NCBI GenBank assembly: GCA_021782495.1
Contig: JAJXUV010000004.1
Location: 109,590-173,589, forward strand
Origin: Pseudomonadota bacterium
GTDB taxonomy: Bacteria; Pseudomonadota; Gammaproteobacteria; UBA1113
Direction: 5' to 3'
DNA length: 64,000 nt
Position 1 is the first letter of the stretch. Every line of letters starts with the position of its first letter. The notes below the pieces were generated by a model, which made no database searches, was not told where the DNA came from, and saw only the letters and a program-made list of their open reading frames with translations. A program made the position numbers and the translations under genes. Below are positions 1 to 9,317 of this stretch, piece by piece.

Positions 1-884
1 ACTTTGGGTTGCACCTTTTGAAACCCTGGTAAAGGCTTGTCGGCACTGTGGGTAGCGTGGGTTAAAGTATCCCCCACTGGCGCACCATTGATGTCTTTGA
101 TGCTGGCAACGATCATGCCCACTTCGCCCGCTGCTAAAGTCGGTTGATCGACTAATTTGGGCGTATAAATCCCCATTTTAGTGACTTCGTATTGCATGCC
201 GGTGGACATCACCTTAATTTTATCGCGTAAATGTAGCGTGCCTGCTTTCACACGCACCAAAGAAACGACCCCCAAATAAGGGTCAAACCAGGAATCGATG
301 ATCAAGGCTTGCAAAGGGGCTTCGGTGTCCATCACCGGCGGTGGGATCCGTGCAATCAATTGTTCTAGTAAATCTTCAATCCCCACACCCGTTTTGGCAC
401 TGATTTCTAAGGCATCGCTGGCATCGATGCCGATAATGTCTTCAATTTCTTGACGAACGCGATCGGGCTCGGCTTGAGGCAAATCGATTTTATTCAAAAC
501 TGGGATGACTTCCAAAGATTGTTCGATGGCCGTATAACACACCGCGACCGTTTGAGCTTCTACGCCTTGAGCAGCGTCCACGACCAACAAAGCCCCTTCA
601 CAGGCCGATAAAGACCTGGAAACCTCATAGCTGAAATCCACATGCCCGGGGGTATCGATGAAATTGAGGATATAGGTTTGGCCATCTCGGGCTTTGTAAT
701 TCAAACACACGCTTTGCGCCTTGATGGTAATGCCCCGTTCGCGCTCTAAATCCATGGAATCTAAGACTTGTTCAGCCATTTCGCGGCTGGATAAACCCCC
801 GCACAATTGGATTAATCTATCGGATAAAGTCGATTTGCCATGGTCAATGTGGGCTATAATGGAGAAATTGCGAATATTTTTCAT
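1..884 (-). CDS. lepA: Elongation factor 4 (LepA), N-terminal half, cut by the window edge
   Basis: Ribosome-associated GTPase that back-translocates stalled ribosomes. The 294 visible codons start at an ATG at 882-884. They show the GTPase boxes in order: G1 HIDHGKST (residues 12-19), DTPGH (77-81) and NKID (131-134), followed by the start of the beta-barrel domain II. The [11 protein letters not shown] switch segment is typical of LepA rather than EF-Tu or EF-G. The family is about 600 residues, so roughly half lies beyond base 1. No truncation is seen within the window. The 139 bases between this start and the next gene hold both promoters. Confidence 0.97.
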   Translation of the reverse strand, partial: MKNIRNFSIIAHIDHGKSTLSDRLIQLCGGLSSREMAEQVLDSMDLERERGITIKAQSVCLNYKARDGQTYILNFIDTPGHVDFSYEVSRSLSACEGALLVVDAAQGVEAQTVAVCYTAIEQSLEVIPVLNKIDLPQAEPDRVRQEIEDIIGIDASDALEISAKTGVGIEDLLEQLIARIPPPVMDTEAPLQALIIDSWFDPYLGVVSLVRVKAGTLHLRDKIKVMSTGMQYEVTKMGIYTPKLVDQPTLAAGEVGMIVASIKDINGAPVGDTLTHATHSADKPLPGFQKVQPK

Positions 885-980
885 GCTATTAGATTAAATA
901 AGCCCTTTTTAAGGTACAGGCATCATTTTACGACCAAGTCGAGGTAAAGTAAAGGACTTTCATTTTTTAAAAAACCTTAT

Positions 981-986
981 TATAAT
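981..986 (+). promoter_or_regulatory. Putative -10 box of the 1024 gene
   Basis: A perfect TATAAT lies 37 bases before the ATG at 1024. No convincing -35 hexamer is found at 16-18 bases, so this may be an activator-dependent promoter. A single TTAA half-site lies just upstream at 967-970, but no 11-bp repeat partner accompanies it. Confidence 0.35.
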
Positions 987-1023
987 ATGCTGTCCATTTG
1001 ATAATAGTAATAGCGAGGTAAAA

Positions 1024-1722
1024 ATGAGTCTTAAACTGATGCTTGAAAAGATTGCTGAATACCGGAAAGAATTGCCTACAAATTGCATTGTTTTAACACC
1101 TCTCCGAGCGCTTGAGGAAAAAATAAAAGTCATCTCAGCATCCAAAAATAATTCTTGCATTTATGCGAAAATTGAAAAGACTTGGCTGGTTATAGACGGA
1201 ATTCTTGACTACCTTCATGAGAATCCACCCAGCCCATTCACTTTTCATAGCACGAAGGTTAAAACCACGTATGAAGAACGAGTTTTGGCCTTAATGAAAA
1301 GAGAGAGCGCCTATCAGGAAAATAAAAATTTGTGTGAGTCTACGCTTGATTTTTTAAAATCACTCGAACAGATAGACCTCAATCCTTCTAAAAAAGAAAA
1401 AGTAGAACCAGATATTAGTCCTCTTAAAACAGTGGATTCCATCAAAAAAAATAAAAAAACAGCTCCAGCTTTATGCGTAAAAACCAGGAAATCTCTACAA
1501 AATTTCACTTTTTTGAACTCTAATAATTTGAGGTTTAATAACAATTTATCCGGGATTTCTCGAGAAGAGCAAAACACTTCCATTACAGCTATGGTTGATA
1601 CGAATTCGATGCCGTCGCCATCCGCTATTTCCAATCTCGACTTTATCCGGAAGAGAAGCTCAACAAAATCACAAGAAAACACACTTCAGAAGAGGCATCA
1701 GGTGGGTTCTAAAACGTGTTGA
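1024..1722 (+). CDS. Hypothetical protein, candidate accessory/effector gene
   Basis: A 232-residue protein I do not recognise. The first ~110 residues are mixed-charge and probably helical. The rest is low-complexity, rich in Lys, Ser and Asn, with no predicted membrane segment, signal peptide or Cys motif. The start is well set by GAGGT seven bases before ATG. The same GAGGTA-type leader precedes three other accessory genes (starts at 20570, 22609 and 52225), which hints at a shared class. The gene is monocistronic between divergently read lepA and convergent ygfX. A secreted effector role is inferred only from composition and context. Confidence 0.6.
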   Translation: MSLKLMLEKIAEYRKELPTNCIVLTPLRALEEKIKVISASKNNSCIYAKIEKTWLVIDGILDYLHENPPSPFTFHSTKVKTTYEERVLALMKRESAYQENKNLCESTLDFLKSLEQIDLNPSKKEKVEPDISPLKTVDSIKKNKKTAPALCVKTRKSLQNFTFLNSNNLRFNNNLSGISREEQNTSITAMVDTNSMPSPSAISNLDFIRKRSSTKSQENTLQKRHQVGSKTC

Positions 1723-1806
1723 ACTAAATCGCTGCTCGCTTCGAAGCCTGATAAAGACGATTAAATGTTAAAAAGCAGATGGTTGTGCGCAAAAAATGCG
1801 CATGGT

Positions 1807-2328
1807 TCAGTTAGACTGTTCTATCTTCTTCAAAAACCGCTGTAGGGCAGCAAAATGCACTTCTGAAAAACTATCGCGAAAAAACAGGAAAAAATGTTGC
1901 ATTTTATCTTGGTAAACCCGCACTATAATTAATGTTGGGCCTTGGTGGTGTATTTCAATTTTATGATACATTTTTACCGAAGATTTGAATTGCAATTCTA
2001 TTTTTCCAGGGCCTATGAGAATAATTTTTTTAAGTGCGCACAATCGCAGAATACTGAAAATCCCAGCAATCGATACGCTGAATAAAACGAGTCCTAGAAT
2101 CCACGCTGGCCAAGTGGTGACATTTTCAAAAATAGCGATGAAGGTGAAGCCATAAATAAAAGTATAGAGCGCTATTAAGCGCTTAGAGGGTTGAAGATCC
2201 AGAGCCTGTTGACACTGGGTTTGTCGGAGCGAAAAATGAGGGGATCGAGGCAAAATGCCAGAAAATTTGAGGATAATATCGAGAATATTTGACGAAAATT
2301 TTCTGATATTTTGACCGATTCTACTCAT
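1807..2328 (-). CDS. ygfX: YgfX/CptA-like inner-membrane protein
   Basis: A 173-residue protein from the ATG at 2328; a TTG at 2373 would overlap sdhE. It has two adjacent hydrophobic segments (about residues 50-66 and 72-93) followed by a soluble domain of about 80 residues. That is the YgfX layout: two membrane helices plus a C-terminal domain, normally encoded right after sdhE. The identification rests on topology and on the sdhE/ygfZ neighbourhood, since sequence similarity in this family is low. The first ~45 residues fall inside a 162-bp inverted-repeat element and are unlike other YgfX N-termini, so the ancestral start was probably further in, near the LDLQPSKRL segment. Confidence 0.7.
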   Translation of the reverse strand: MSRIGQNIRKFSSNILDIILKFSGILPRSPHFSLRQTQCQQALDLQPSKRLIALYTFIYGFTFIAIFENVTTWPAWILGLVLFSVSIAGIFSILRLCALKKIILIGPGKIELQFKSSVKMYHKIEIHHQGPTLIIVRVYQDKMQHFFLFFRDSFSEVHFAALQRFLKKIEQSN

Positions 2329-2362
2329 TTTGCAGCCGGCAAACCCAGTGTCAACAGGCTCT
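2201..2362. repeat. 162-bp element with near-perfect 27-bp terminal inverted repeats
   Basis: The arms 2201-2227 and 2336-2362 are reverse complements with one mismatch; the outer 23 bp are perfect. The loop is 108 bp. The right arm holds the sdhE stop codon, and the element covers the N-terminal coding part of ygfX. No clear target duplication is seen. It looks like a small non-autonomous mobile element, and it is unrelated in sequence to the other repeat families here. Confidence 0.75.
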
Positions 2363-2608
2363 CTTGTAAGCAATGATGGCCTCTACTAATTCGTTGAGTT
2401 TGGGATCTTCGGGCTTTTGGTGAGCAATGAACCATTGATACAAAACAGGATCTTCCGTTTCTAATAAGCGCACAAAGGTCTCTTTTTCATCTTGGCTCAA
2501 AGCATCGTAACGCGCCTCCAAAAAAGGCAAGAGCAATAAGTCCAGTTCTAACATGCCACGCCGGCATGCCCAATACAATTTTGATTTTTGAGAGATACGA
2601 TTTGTCAT
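2351..2608 (-). CDS. sdhE: FAD assembly factor SdhE (YgfY/CptB)
   Basis: Small soluble chaperone that promotes covalent flavin attachment to succinate dehydrogenase SdhA. At 85 residues it matches the family size. It carries the diagnostic RRGMLELD segment (the RGxxE motif, residues ~16-23), then PFLEARYDALSQDE and the C-terminal helices. It is read away from ygfZ and directly into ygfX, the usual gammaproteobacterial arrangement. The last residues (KRAC, then TGA) come from the inverted-repeat element at 2201-2362, so the native C-terminus may have been replaced. Confidence 0.93.
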   Translation of the reverse strand: MTNRISQKSKLYWACRRGMLELDLLLLPFLEARYDALSQDEKETFVRLLETEDPVLYQWFIAHQKPEDPKLNELVEAIIAYKRAC

Positions 2609-2678
2609 CAGTTGCCTTCCTCTATACTAACCTGTTAGAATTATAATCAAATTTTAATATGAATCACTGCAAAATACA

Positions 2679-3638
2679 ATGCAATTTAATCAAGATTTTA
2701 TAAAATTTTTATCTAATTATGGGTTTATCATCCGCGAAGATGATTTATACCACTACACCCCTTCCCCCCAAAAAGATCCTCAAGAACACTCCGAAGAACT
2801 GATTATCTGCCCTTTGTTGCATTGGGTTTGGTTAAAAGTCAGTGGCGAAGACAGGAAAAAATTTCTGCAAGGACAATTGACTTGCGATGTCCATTCTTTA
2901 ACAGAACACCATGGTCATTTAGGCGCGCATTGCAATCGACAAGGCAAAGTGATTGCGACTTTTTACATTTATTGGCGCGATGGCGCTTATTATCTTCATT
3001 TGCCACGATCGGCAGCACAACCCCTGCAAGACGCTTTAAAACAATACGCGAAATTCTCCAAAGTGAATATAGAATACGACGATCTCGATTGGATCAGCGT
3101 CGGCATTGCCGGCAAACACAGTTACAAACCTTTACGTCAATATGTTGGTTTAGAACCGCCCTTGCCGAATCAGCAATGTTTTCACCAAGATGTGTATGTA
3201 CACCGCGTTCCGGGCACCATCGATCGCTTTGTTTGCAGTACGCGCTTAAATCAAATGATCCCTTTATGGCAAACTTTTTTGAGCCACAAAGCCACCCTGG
3301 CCAATGAAAGCATTTGGTCTAAATACGATATTGATCATCGTTTTGCGCACATTCGTTTGAAAACCAGTGGGTTGTTTACCCCCCACGCACTGACTTTACC
3401 CGAACACCAAGGCGTATCCTTTACCAAAGGTTGTTATACCGGCCAAGAAATTGTGGCCAGAATGCATTATTTAGGACGCGCTAGACCAGCATTGTGTTAC
3501 AGCGCTCACCCGCTCGATATTTCTTACAGCATTGGTGATACTTTATTAGATGCTCAAAAACAACCGATAGGAACTGTGCTAGAATCTTATATCGATTTCC
3601 CCAAAAAAACACAGTATTTGTTGGTGGTTTCACAGTGA
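2679..3638 (+). CDS. ygfZ: Folate-binding protein YgfZ
   Basis: Tetrahydrofolate-dependent protein that supports iron-sulfur enzymes, including MiaB. The 319-residue product has the family signature KGCYTGQE near residue 248, with the conserved redox-active Cys, in a GcvT-like fold. It is divergent from sdhE, so two proteins supporting Fe-S/flavin enzymes share a 70-bp control region. Its TGA overlaps the GTG of lnt by four bases, indicating translational coupling. Confidence 0.95.
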   Translation: MQFNQDFIKFLSNYGFIIREDDLYHYTPSPQKDPQEHSEELIICPLLHWVWLKVSGEDRKKFLQGQLTCDVHSLTEHHGHLGAHCNRQGKVIATFYIYWRDGAYYLHLPRSAAQPLQDALKQYAKFSKVNIEYDDLDWISVGIAGKHSYKPLRQYVGLEPPLPNQQCFHQDVYVHRVPGTIDRFVCSTRLNQMIPLWQTFLSHKATLANESIWSKYDIDHRFAHIRLKTSGLFTPHALTLPEHQGVSFTKGCYTGQEIVARMHYLGRARPALCYSAHPLDISYSIGDTLLDAQKQPIGTVLESYIDFPKKTQYLLVVSQ

Positions 3639-5116
3639 AAAAATGGTACAGCCTCATCTTCGCGGCTTTCTTAGGCGCCCTGCTCCCGCTTGCTTTTGCT
3701 CCCCTAGGATTATCATTTCTAGCCATCTTAGTCCCTGCTGGTTTGATTTTCGTCTGGGAACACAGTCGTTCAACTCGAGAAGCTTTATTGATGGGTTTTG
3801 TCTTTGGCCTGTTTTTTTTCGCTACCGGTGTTTATTGGATTTATTACAGTATTTATACTTATGGCCACAGCCCTTTGTGGCTCGCTTATTTTCTAATGCT
3901 TTTATTATGTTTGGTATTGGCTTGGTTTCCAGCTGTATTAGGCGCATTATCGCGATTGTTCCCTGCTCCATCTAGCTTTCGTTATTTATTCATTTATCCT
4001 TCTTTGTGGGTTTTATTAGAAGGCATTCGCGCCATCATCGGCACGGGCTTTCCCTGGCTGTCTTTGGGTTACAGTCAAAATAATTCTTTTTTATCGGGAT
4101 TTGCGCCTTTGATTGGCGTTTATGGTTTATCTTGGTTATGCGTTTTTCTAGGGACTTTATTATATATCGCTTATCGACAAAGACGTTTTCTACCACTTTT
4201 TATTTTCTTAGTTATTTATGCCCTAGGTTTTGGTTTAAAACAAATTCAATGGGGAAAAAATAATCCGCCGGCTTTATCGGTTCTTTTGGTGCAAGGCAAT
4301 GTAACTCAAGAAGTCAAATGGGATCCCACTCAATTGTCCAATACCATTGAACACTATCTCAATATGACGGAACCTTATTTGGGGAATGCCGATCTCGTCA
4401 TTTGGCCGGAAGCGGCCATTCCCACTTTGGTGGATTATGTTAAACCGACTTTAAATCATATGAATGCCGTTTTAAAGCAATATCACATGAATTTGCTAAC
4501 AGGCATTGTCGACGAAGATGCACAACGCAAAGCCTACAATGCTTTGATTTTATTGGGCGACAATCAAGGTCAATATTATAAAAGACATTTGGTTCCCTTT
4601 GGAGAATATTTGCCTTTGGAAAATTGGCTTGCACCTTTATTGGAATATTGGCAATTGCCCAATTCCGATTTGTCTCCAGGTCCTATGAAAACGGAGGATT
4701 TAAAAATCAATGGCATTGTGATGGCGCCTTTTATTTGCTATGAAATTATTTTTCCGGGCTTGGTTCGACAATCGCTGCCCAAGGCAGAAGTGTTGATCAC
4801 CATCAGCGACGATGCCTGGTTCGGAGATTCTTCGGCTTTGAATCAGCATTTACAAATGGCACAAATGCGATCGCTCGAAATGGCAAGACCGCAATTATTT
4901 GTCAGCAACAGTGGGATCACGGCGCTCATCGATTTTCAAGGTAAAATCGAACAACAATTGCCTATTGACATTGCGCAAGTGCTGCCGGGGGTGATAATGC
5001 CGCATCGCGGTTGGACGCCCTTTATGTATTATGGTTCTTGGCCGGTATGGATTTTATCTACTTTATGTTTGTTATTCAGTGCATATCAAACTAAAGTGTA
5101 TCATCAACCAAATTAG
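3635..5116 (+). CDS. lnt: Apolipoprotein N-acyltransferase Lnt
   Basis: Inner-membrane enzyme that adds the third acyl chain to bacterial lipoproteins. It is 493 residues with a GTG start overlapping the ygfZ stop (GTGA). About six hydrophobic segments fill residues 1-200, followed by a periplasmic nitrilase domain. The catalytic triad is visible: Glu in WPEAAIP (~residue 250), Lys in [12 protein letters not shown] (~310) and Cys in [10 protein letters not shown] (~365). A C-terminal membrane helix follows. The 3' end overlaps the convergent ruvB gene by 26 bp, so there is no room for a terminator between them. Confidence 0.96.
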   Translation: MKKWYSLIFAAFLGALLPLAFAPLGLSFLAILVPAGLIFVWEHSRSTREALLMGFVFGLFFFATGVYWIYYSIYTYGHSPLWLAYFLMLLLCLVLAWFPAVLGALSRLFPAPSSFRYLFIYPSLWVLLEGIRAIIGTGFPWLSLGYSQNNSFLSGFAPLIGVYGLSWLCVFLGTLLYIAYRQRRFLPLFIFLVIYALGFGLKQIQWGKNNPPALSVLLVQGNVTQEVKWDPTQLSNTIEHYLNMTEPYLGNADLVIWPEAAIPTLVDYVKPTLNHMNAVLKQYHMNLLTGIVDEDAQRKAYNALILLGDNQGQYYKRHLVPFGEYLPLENWLAPLLEYWQLPNSDLSPGPMKTEDLKINGIVMAPFICYEIIFPGLVRQSLPKAEVLITISDDAWFGDSSALNQHLQMAQMRSLEMARPQLFVSNSGITALIDFQGKIEQQLPIDIAQVLPGVIMPHRGWTPFMYYGSWPVWILSTLCLLFSAYQTKVYHQPN

Positions 5117-6170
5117 GGGCTGATAAAATCTGTTCGCTCCCTAACGGTCGCGGTTCGGTGACTGTATTATAAGGTCTTTTCAATCCAAAATGCTGATAAG
5201 CTAAATCGGTTGCTACGCGACCGCGCGCAGTCCGGGCAAGGAATCCTTGTTGGATTAAATAAGGTTCAATCACATCTTCGATGGTGCCCTTTTCTTCGCT
5301 CAAAGCGGCCGCCAAAGTGTCTAAGCCCACCGGACCACCATTGAATTTATGCAATAAATCGGATAAAAATCGTCGATCTAAAATGTCAAAGCCTTTTTTA
5401 TCGACTTCTAACAAATGCAAGGCTTCGCTGGCAATTGATTCCGTGATAATGCCTTCGCCACGCACTTCGGCATAATCGCGTGCACGACGCAACAAGCGAT
5501 TCGCAATGCGTGGCGTTCCACGTGAACGGTGCGCAATTTCTTGGGCTGCATTTTTTTCTAAGGTAACATTCAAGATTGCTGACGATCGCACTAAAATATC
5601 GGTCAATTCTTCCGGTGTGTAAAATTGCAATCGATTGACGATACCAAAACGATCGCGCAAAGGCGAAGTCAATAATCCCGCACGCGTGGTGGCACCCACC
5701 AAAGTAAAAGGCGGCAAATCGAGTTTAATGGAACGCGCCCCAGGACCTTCACCAATCATTAAGTCTAATTGATAATCTTCCATGGCAGGATACAAAATTT
5801 CTTCAACACTGGCATTTAAGCGGTGAATTTCGTCAATGAATAAAATGTCATTGGGTTTTAAATTGGTCAGTAAAGCCGCTAGATCGCCTGCTTTTTCTAA
5901 GACAGGGCCTGAAGTTTGCCGCAATTCAGCGCCCATTTCACTGGCAATGATGTTGGCTAAAGTGGTTTTACCCAATCCCGGCGGACCGAAAATTAAAACA
6001 TGATCTAAGGCTTCTTGTCTTTGCTTGGCAGCGTTGATAAAAATAGACAATTGCGTTTTAACGGCTGTTTGGCCGGTATAATCTTGTAAATAGCGCGGCC
6101 GGATAGCGCGATCAAAACGCACGTCTTCATTTCGTTCTGTGGCTGTGATGAAACGATCTTCGTCTAACAT
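5091..6170 (-). CDS. ruvB: Holliday junction branch-migration helicase RuvB
   Basis: Hexameric AAA+ motor that drives branch migration with RuvA. It is 359 residues. It has Walker [10 protein letters not shown] (~residues 63-71), Walker B DEIH, the sensor segment GATTRAG, and the C-terminal winged helix ending in [11 protein letters not shown]. It is split from ruvA and ruvC by about 2.3 kb holding a pseudogene and an ankyrin gene, whereas relatives often have ruvCAB together. This suggests insertion of accessory DNA into an ancestral ruv cluster. Confidence 0.97.
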   Translation of the reverse strand: MLDEDRFITATERNEDVRFDRAIRPRYLQDYTGQTAVKTQLSIFINAAKQRQEALDHVLIFGPPGLGKTTLANIIASEMGAELRQTSGPVLEKAGDLAALLTNLKPNDILFIDEIHRLNASVEEILYPAMEDYQLDLMIGEGPGARSIKLDLPPFTLVGATTRAGLLTSPLRDRFGIVNRLQFYTPEELTDILVRSSAILNVTLEKNAAQEIAHRSRGTPRIANRLLRRARDYAEVRGEGIITESIASEALHLLEVDKKGFDILDRRFLSDLLHKFNGGPVGLDTLAAALSEEKGTIEDVIEPYLIQQGFLARTARGRVATDLAYQHFGLKRPYNTVTEPRPLGSEQILSAPNLVDDTL

Positions 6171-6176
6171 TTTTGG

Positions 6177-6595
6177 CTAATGTAAAAGTTTTTCACGAAG
6201 GGCTTGGATTGTTTTCAAATCTAAGTTTGTTTGTTCCATGATCGCTTCATTGTCTAGGCCTTGTTGTATTAAGGTAATTGCGTCTAAGGTTTTTGAAATA
6301 CCTTCGACTTTGCCCTCGACTTTGCCCTCGATCTTGCCTTTTGCAATTAATTGTGAACCTAAAGTGGCCATGGTATCCTCCAATTCGGATGGTAATTTTT
6401 ATACAATGCTTCCATTAATGCCTCGCTGTCTGCGGAAGCACGTATGCATGTCGAAATATAGTATAACATGACCTGCGTACGATGAATATCCACTTTTGCT
6501 GGTTTCTCATTTCCAAATAATTTATTAAAGAATAAACCGGAATTGACAAATAAGGTAAAAAATCCTTTTACATACTGTATCGTATACCTCAGGCA
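6177..6595 (-). pseudogene. Frameshifted, 5'-truncated Rpn-family (PD-(D/E)XK nuclease/transposase-like) gene
   Basis: Two consecutive reading frames together spell the C-terminal half of a recombination-promoting nuclease (PDDEXK transposase-like) protein. The upstream frame (6595 to about 6376) reads through YVKGFFTLFVN, KLFGNEKPAKVD and EALMEALYKNYHPNWR. A one-base shift then moves to the frame giving TMATLGSQLIAKG, a KIEGKVEGKVEG run and a terminal helix. The short 3' frame alone could be read from a TTG at 6383 (68 aa), but it is only a remnant. The Gly-Lys-Glu repeat tract near the C-terminus is typical of this family. It sits beside the ankyrin gene in the middle of the ruv region. Confidence 0.8.
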
Positions 6596-6677
6596 TCAAA
6601 AAGACCCCATCCCCCTGTAACTCTTAATGAGCTAATCCCCTAAAAAACCGAATAACTTGCATGCTATAAATACTACG

Positions 6678-6706
6678 TTGACAAAATATTTCTTATTTAG
6701 TATTAT
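6678..6706 (+). promoter_or_regulatory. Strong sigma-70-type promoter
   Basis: TTGACA at 6678-6683, exactly 17 bases, then TATTAT at 6701-6706. It is the best consensus promoter in the window and points at the ankyrin gene, with a 5' leader of about 180 bases. That leader holds an open stretch (about 6715-6850) without a good start codon and nothing else I recognise. Confidence 0.7.
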
Positions 6707-6892
6707 AAAAAAATTATATATTATTCTAACAATGAGCATGGATTTGAAAAAGTTCCAAGGGAAAGCTTTCTTGAAATGATTGAATCTCTAGAGCAATACC
6801 CAACATCAATTCCTATAGAATGTGAAAAGACGAGCAAGCGTAGTGGCTGAATTTTATTTTGTGCATGCTATATTAAAAAGGCGAAAAAATAT

Positions 6893-8320
6893 ATGAAGAA
6901 TCAAGTCGCACCTATCATTCAATTTACAATTAGAACCGATGCAGGCATAAATCAACTAGATAGTTACAATCGCACGCCTCTGCATGATGCCGCAATGAAT
7001 GGCAACACAGAAAATGTAAAAGAGTTGATTCAAGCCGGTGCAGATGTAAATGCGCGAGATAACGAGGGATTTACGCCCCTTCATGAGGCAGCAATCAATG
7101 ACCACATAGAGAGTTTAAAAGAATTGATTCAAGCCGGTGCAGAAGTAAATGCACGAGATAACGAGGGATTTACACCCCTTCATGAGGCAGCAAGAAATGG
7201 TCATACAGAGAGTGTAAAAAAATTGATTCGAGCTGGCGCAGAAGTAAATGTAAAGGATAACAAGTGGTACACACCTCTTTATGATGCAACAATCGAAGGC
7301 CACTCACAAATTGTAGCAGAATTGATTAAGGCAGGCGCAGAGGTAAATGCCCGAGATAACGAGGGATTTACACCTCTTCATGAGGCAGCAATCTATGACC
7401 ACATAGAGAGTGTAAAAGAATTAATTCAAGCCGGCGCAGAGGTAAATGCAAAAGATAACAACGGACGCACGCCCCTTCATGAGGCAGCAAGAAATGACCA
7501 GATAGAGAGTATAAAAGAATTGATTCGAGCAGCTGCAGATGTAAATGCAAAAGATAACAACGGACACACGCCCCTTCATATTGCAATAAGGTATGGCAAA
7601 GCAGAAACTGCCAAAGAGTTGATTGGTGCTGGCGCAAAGTTAGATGCAAAAGCTAAAAACGGACGCACGCCCCTTCATATCGCCATAAGGTATGACAAAG
7701 CAGAAAATGTAAAAGAGTTGATTAGCGCTGGCGCAAAGTTAGATGCACAAGATAACCAGGGATTTACGCCGCTGCATTATGCAGTAATGAATGATTCCAC
7801 AAATAATCTAAAAACGTTGATTGAAGCTGGCGCAAATTTAAATGCACGAGATAACGAGGGATTCACGCCTCTCCATGAGGCAGCAATCTATAACCGCATA
7901 GAGAGTGTAAAAGAATTAATTCAAGCCGGCGCAGAGGTAAATGCAAAGGATAAAGACGGGCGCACGCCTCTCCATCTCACAGCACATTTTGGCAGCTTAT
8001 CAGCTGTAACAGAATTGATTAAAGCAGGCTCAAGTCTACGTATACAAGATAAAGCTGGATGCACGCCCCTCCATTATGCTGCAAGTAGAGGCGACCCGAA
8101 AATTATAGAAGAATTGATTAAGGCAGGTGCAGATGTAAATCAAAAAAATAATATTGGAATCGCACCTATTGAAATCCAAGAAGTAAAAGAAATTTGGTTT
8201 ACTATCCCACGCCAACGCTCAAGCTTGAACTCCAGCCAGAGCCTATTTCCTCCTTTACCGAAAAATAAAGGTATCGACAATTCCCAAGGCGGACACCCAC
8301 CTCAAGCAAAGAGCCGCTAA
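6893..8320 (+). CDS. Ankyrin-repeat protein, 12 tandem repeats
   Basis: A 475-residue protein built almost entirely of ankyrin repeats, which mediate protein-protein contacts. From about residue 26 there are twelve consecutive 33-residue units without a single insertion or deletion, each following the xTPLHxAA...ELIxAGAxxNAxDNxG pattern. A half unit and a Ser/Pro/Gln-rich tail of about 55 residues follow. There is no signal peptide or membrane segment. The RBS before the ATG is weak (AAGGCG). Large ankyrin proteins in Legionellales are often Dot/Icm-secreted effectors; that role is inferred. Several units are nearly identical in DNA, showing recent internal duplication. Confidence 0.92.
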   Translation: MKNQVAPIIQFTIRTDAGINQLDSYNRTPLHDAAMNGNTENVKELIQAGADVNARDNEGFTPLHEAAINDHIESLKELIQAGAEVNARDNEGFTPLHEAARNGHTESVKKLIRAGAEVNVKDNKWYTPLYDATIEGHSQIVAELIKAGAEVNARDNEGFTPLHEAAIYDHIESVKELIQAGAEVNAKDNNGRTPLHEAARNDQIESIKELIRAAADVNAKDNNGHTPLHIAIRYGKAETAKELIGAGAKLDAKAKNGRTPLHIAIRYDKAENVKELISAGAKLDAQDNQGFTPLHYAVMNDSTNNLKTLIEAGANLNARDNEGFTPLHEAAIYNRIESVKELIQAGAEVNAKDKDGRTPLHLTAHFGSLSAVTELIKAGSSLRIQDKAGCTPLHYAASRGDPKIIEELIKAGADVNQKNNIGIAPIEIQEVKEIWFTIPRQRSSLNSSQSLFPPLPKNKGIDNSQGGHPPQAKSR

Positions 8321-8484
8321 TAAAACCGATCCGCTTTTTAACATTTTGAAAAGCAGATAAAAAATGGAAGCGACGGCAATTAAGCAAAATAAGAATCAGA
8401 AAGCATTTACTTGCTTCATATTTTTGCCTAAGATCTGTAGAATGGTCTTTTCACAATGACGGTGCAGCAACAACTTTGAGGGCA

Positions 8485-9075
8485 CTACAAAATCTGCAAA
8501 GCTTTACGTAATAAATCTTCGGCGGTTAATCCTTCGTAGGGAATTTGTTTTAAAGCTTTGGACGCTTCTTGTGGTTTAAAGCCCAAAGACACCAGAGCCG
8601 CTTGGGCTTCATCCACCACTTGTTTTTTGGGACTATCCGCTAAATGGAGATTCTCCGCAATACCCAGTTCCCATTCGTCTAATTTATCTGCCATTTCAAT
8701 TAACAGACGTTCCGCGGTTTTTTTTCCAATGCCTGGCAAACGTATTAAACGACTAATATCATTGCTGTGGATCGCATTGACAAAATCACGGGTATCTATA
8801 CTGGATAAAATCGTTAAAGCTGATTTGGGACCGATGCCATTGACCTTAATTAAATGGCGAAACAAAGCGCGCTCTTGTTTGTCGGCAAAACCAAACAAAG
8901 TGTGAGCATCTTCTCGCACGGCCAAATGGGTAAATAAAATGACTTCATGACCGATTTCAGGCAAGCGATAACAGGTAGACAAAGGCGCCTTCAGATCGTA
9001 AGCCACCCCCTGAACATCGATTAAAATATCTGGCGCTTGAATTTCCAACAAAATCCCTCGCAATCGTCCTATCAT
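8485..9075 (-). CDS. ruvA: Holliday junction DNA-binding protein RuvA
   Basis: Tetrameric protein that binds four-way junctions and loads RuvB. The start is taken at ATG 9075 (MIGRLRGILLE, 196 residues) because GAGGAG lies ten bases upstream; a TTG at 9096 would place that RBS inside the gene. It has an N-terminal OB fold, two helix-hairpin-helix motifs (IKVNGIGPKSALTIL and LIRLPGIGKKTAERL) and a C-terminal RuvB-binding domain with the usual LVSLGFKPQEA segment. ruvC lies upstream on the same strand across a repeat-filled 240-bp gap. Confidence 0.97.
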   Translation of the reverse strand: MIGRLRGILLEIQAPDILIDVQGVAYDLKAPLSTCYRLPEIGHEVILFTHLAVREDAHTLFGFADKQERALFRHLIKVNGIGPKSALTILSSIDTRDFVNAIHSNDISRLIRLPGIGKKTAERLLIEMADKLDEWELGIAENLHLADSPKKQVVDEAQAALVSLGFKPQEASKALKQIPYEGLTAEDLLRKALQIL

Positions 9076-9137
9076 ATTTATTATTCTCCTCAGCAATAAA
9101 ATTAAATTTTATGTCCGTATCAAGATTGCCACATGCG

Positions 9138-9187
9138 GGTGGTTTCTCGCTCCGAACCACCGCTCCCTCACGGTCGCGGCTCGGTAA
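9138..9187. repeat. Family-A repeat (CGGTCGCGGCTCGGT core)
   Basis: Carries the family-A core in the orientation CGCTCCCTCACGGTCGCGGCTCGGT, here split as CGCTCCCTCA plus CGGTCGCGGCTCGGT. It is preceded by a hairpin pairing GGTGGTT with AACCACC. The same core recurs near 14526, 16160, 16300, 19715, 20790, 20915, 20980, 26570, 42455, 42510, 55090, 58770 and 58940. Confidence 0.85.
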
Positions 9188-9218
9188 ATACGATTGTTAT
9201 CCAAGGTGTCACGATGAA

Positions 9219-9312
9219 CACGATGCTTATTGCGGTGATGGAGCCCCCGGCGCGCGCAGGCACGAGCACGACGGGGAGAATCACCGGGCAGGGCCCCGCG
9301 AACTCGATCTCG
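9219..9312. repeat. GC-rich dispersed repeat, copy 1
   Basis: A very GC-rich block (about 9234-9312) in an AT-leaning genome, bounded inside by GGTGAT and ATCACC and containing CCCCCGGCGCGCGCAGGCAC. A second copy at 29756-29832 is about 88% identical by eye. The reverse strand has an open hydrophobic frame across it, but no start or family is recognisable. It fills the ruvA-ruvC gap directly after the ruvC stop. Confidence 0.75.
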
Positions 9313-9317
9313 AAATT

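Noticed and set aside
2609..2678. Sigma-70 promoters between sdhE and ygfZ
   Set aside because: Several TATAAT-like hexamers exist, but none has a -35 at a fitting distance together with a sensible leader length.
6715..6850. Open plus-strand stretch (EHGFEKVPRESFLEMIESLE-like) before the ankyrin gene
   Set aside because: It reads like a protein end, but it has no good start codon, is short, and no family is recognised. It may be a remnant.
6893..8320. Possible CRISPR-like periodicity
   Set aside because: The 99-bp period is the in-frame ankyrin repeat and has no spacer-repeat structure. No CRISPR array or cas gene was seen in the window.
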